A stretch of 64,000 bases of DNA from a bacterium UBP8_UBA817 (lineage in GTDB: Bacteria > Margulisbacteria > Marinamargulisbacteria > SXXA01 > SICP01): positions 1 to 64,000 of the forward strand of contig CAMCZW010000004.1 of the NCBI GenBank assembly GCA_945888435.1, given 5' to 3'. Every line of letters begins with the position of its first letter. Within the stretch, counting starts at the first letter, position 1. The position numbers were made by a program, and so were the translations under genes. Below are positions 63,293 through 64,000 of the stretch, in pieces. The notes below the pieces were generated by a model. It was not told the origin of the DNA, did not search any database, and saw only the letters and a program-made list of their open reading frames with translations.

Positions 63293-63751
63293 ATGGAAGA
63301 AATACAAAAAATATCTAACTCTCAACCAACAGAAACACAAAAAAGAAGAGTAGGTCGACCACGAAAAAACCCTCACTCTGCTGTCACAAAAGACTCGCCT
63401 GTACATCATCCAGATGATCTTCTTAAGGACCTTGAAAAAATTGGCAGACAAATCAAAAGTCAGATTCACTTAATTGAAAGTGACCTCAATGCCGTGCGTC
63501 ACGAACAAGAAGAATTCAAAACTTATATCGCCAAAGTTGAGCATTACACCAAAGAGTGTGAACGATACCAAAAGTCTCTCGCAAGAAAGCTAGAAGTTCT
63601 TGAGAAAAAAACAGAAAGCAACAGAAATAGTATCAAAACTATTGAGAGCCACATAAACACCATCGTTAAAATCATTAAAATAAACATTGAAACAATGAAA
63701 ACCCAAGACGAGCAAATCAAGGCCTTCATCAACACAAAATATCCCAGATGA
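63293..63751 (+). CDS. AT-hook and coiled-coil protein, unknown function
   Basis: A 152-residue protein I do not recognise. Near the N-terminus RRVGRPRKNPH is an AT-hook, a minor-groove A+T binder. Residues 41-145 form a long, highly charged coiled coil with heptad-like spacing. The protein could bind A+T-rich DNA and multimerise, as a nucleoid or chromosome-segregation accessory would. It lies between aroB and nadD, and its stop overlaps the nadD start (ATGA). Confidence 0.7.
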   Translation: MEEIQKISNSQPTETQKRRVGRPRKNPHSAVTKDSPVHHPDDLLKDLEKIGRQIKSQIHLIESDLNAVRHEQEEFKTYIAKVEHYTKECERYQKSLARKLEVLEKKTESNRNSIKTIESHINTIVKIIKINIETMKTQDEQIKAFINTKYPR

Positions 63752-64000
63752 CCTCTACTGCCGCAATATTTGGCGGTAGCTTTGATCCTGTTCACAATGG
63801 CCACCTAGCAGTCATCAAAGCTGTTATTGACACCCAAAAACCAGATAACTTAATCGTATTCCCATCCAAAATATCCCCACTCAAAACTCAAGTGTTTGCA
63901 CCAGAATCCGATCGAATTAAGATGTTAAATCTGGCAATTGAGTCCCTTCCAGCATCTAAAACCAAGGTATCAATAGACCTGTTTGAGTTATCGGCACCAA
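63748..64000 (+). CDS. nadD: Nicotinate-nucleotide adenylyltransferase, cut by window end
   Basis: The first 84 residues of NadD, which adenylates nicotinate mononucleotide in NAD synthesis. IFGGSFDPVHNGHLAVI is the nucleotidyltransferase signature with the HxGH motif (HNGH). The ATG overlaps the stop of the AT-hook gene. The rest lies outside the window. Confusion with CoaD is possible from this fragment, but the FGGSFDPVHNGHL form favours NadD. Confidence 0.85.
   Translation, partial: MTSTAAIFGGSFDPVHNGHLAVIKAVIDTQKPDNLIVFPSKISPLKTQVFAPESDRIKMLNLAIESLPASKTKVSIDLFELSAP

Overview
The window is a compact, AT-rich bacterial chromosome segment with about 60 genes on both strands. Genes sit in short operons with 1-14 base overlaps, and converging genes often overlap at their 3' ends. 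Nearly everything is biosynthesis or housekeeping. No tRNA, rRNA, CRISPR array, prophage or intact insertion sequence was seen. Signal peptides, an outer-membrane-like protein with a coiled coil and an HU protein fit a Gram-negative (two-membrane) cell. Class I ribonucleotide reductase and a persulfide dioxygenase imply oxygen use. The lineage is not certain. The sigma factor is short and lacks region 1.1, while MetX/MetW, GshA and the heterodimeric ABC exporter point to a mixed affinity. A deep-branching lineage such as one near Cyanobacteria/Margulisbacteria is a guess, not a result.

Layout. 1-3.2 kb: a decayed aspartate carbamoyltransferase, a LOG-like protein paired with a divergent GTP cyclohydrolase II, pyrD, and an IS630-type remnant. 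3.2-6.8 kb: small protein-pdxJ-HepT/MntA toxin-antitoxin, then pterin/folate genes (folE, bcp, folB, PTPS). 6.9-10.8 kb: nrdAB. 11-18.8 kb: bioA, pepF, and an opposed operon of a KimA-like transporter, an M32 carboxypeptidase and a Ser/Thr kinase. 18.9-21.1 kb: a 737-residue unrecognised protein with two HEPN-type motifs. 21.2-31 kb: cysE-trpC-trpF, fmt-hisF-mnmA-receiver protein, der-pth, Bax inhibitor-like membrane protein. 31-35.2 kb: thiGH and a persulfide detoxification operon (SqrR-type repressor, persulfide dioxygenase, rhodanese, TauE-type exporter) with a clear promoter and operator. 35.2-39.1 kb: a GC-rich structured element, purD, an AlbA_2 regulator, trmB, a secreted hydrolase. 39.2-45.6 kb: a tightly coupled operon of a heterodimeric ABC exporter, gshA, metX and metW. 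45.5-53.3 kb: typA-efp-tadA, rpoD, rplY-pyrE-pyrF, xth-nth. 53.3-64 kb: leuA, an outer-membrane-like protein, leuB-MTHFS, hup, and recN-glmS-aroK-aroB-AT-hook protein-nadD (cut by the window end).

The genes most worth following up are the twin-HEPN protein, the GTP cyclohydrolase II/LOG pair, the thiol-linked ABC exporter operon, the structured 98-base element, and a recurring pattern of -10 boxes placed 6-8 bases before the start codon, which suggests leaderless transcripts for several first genes.
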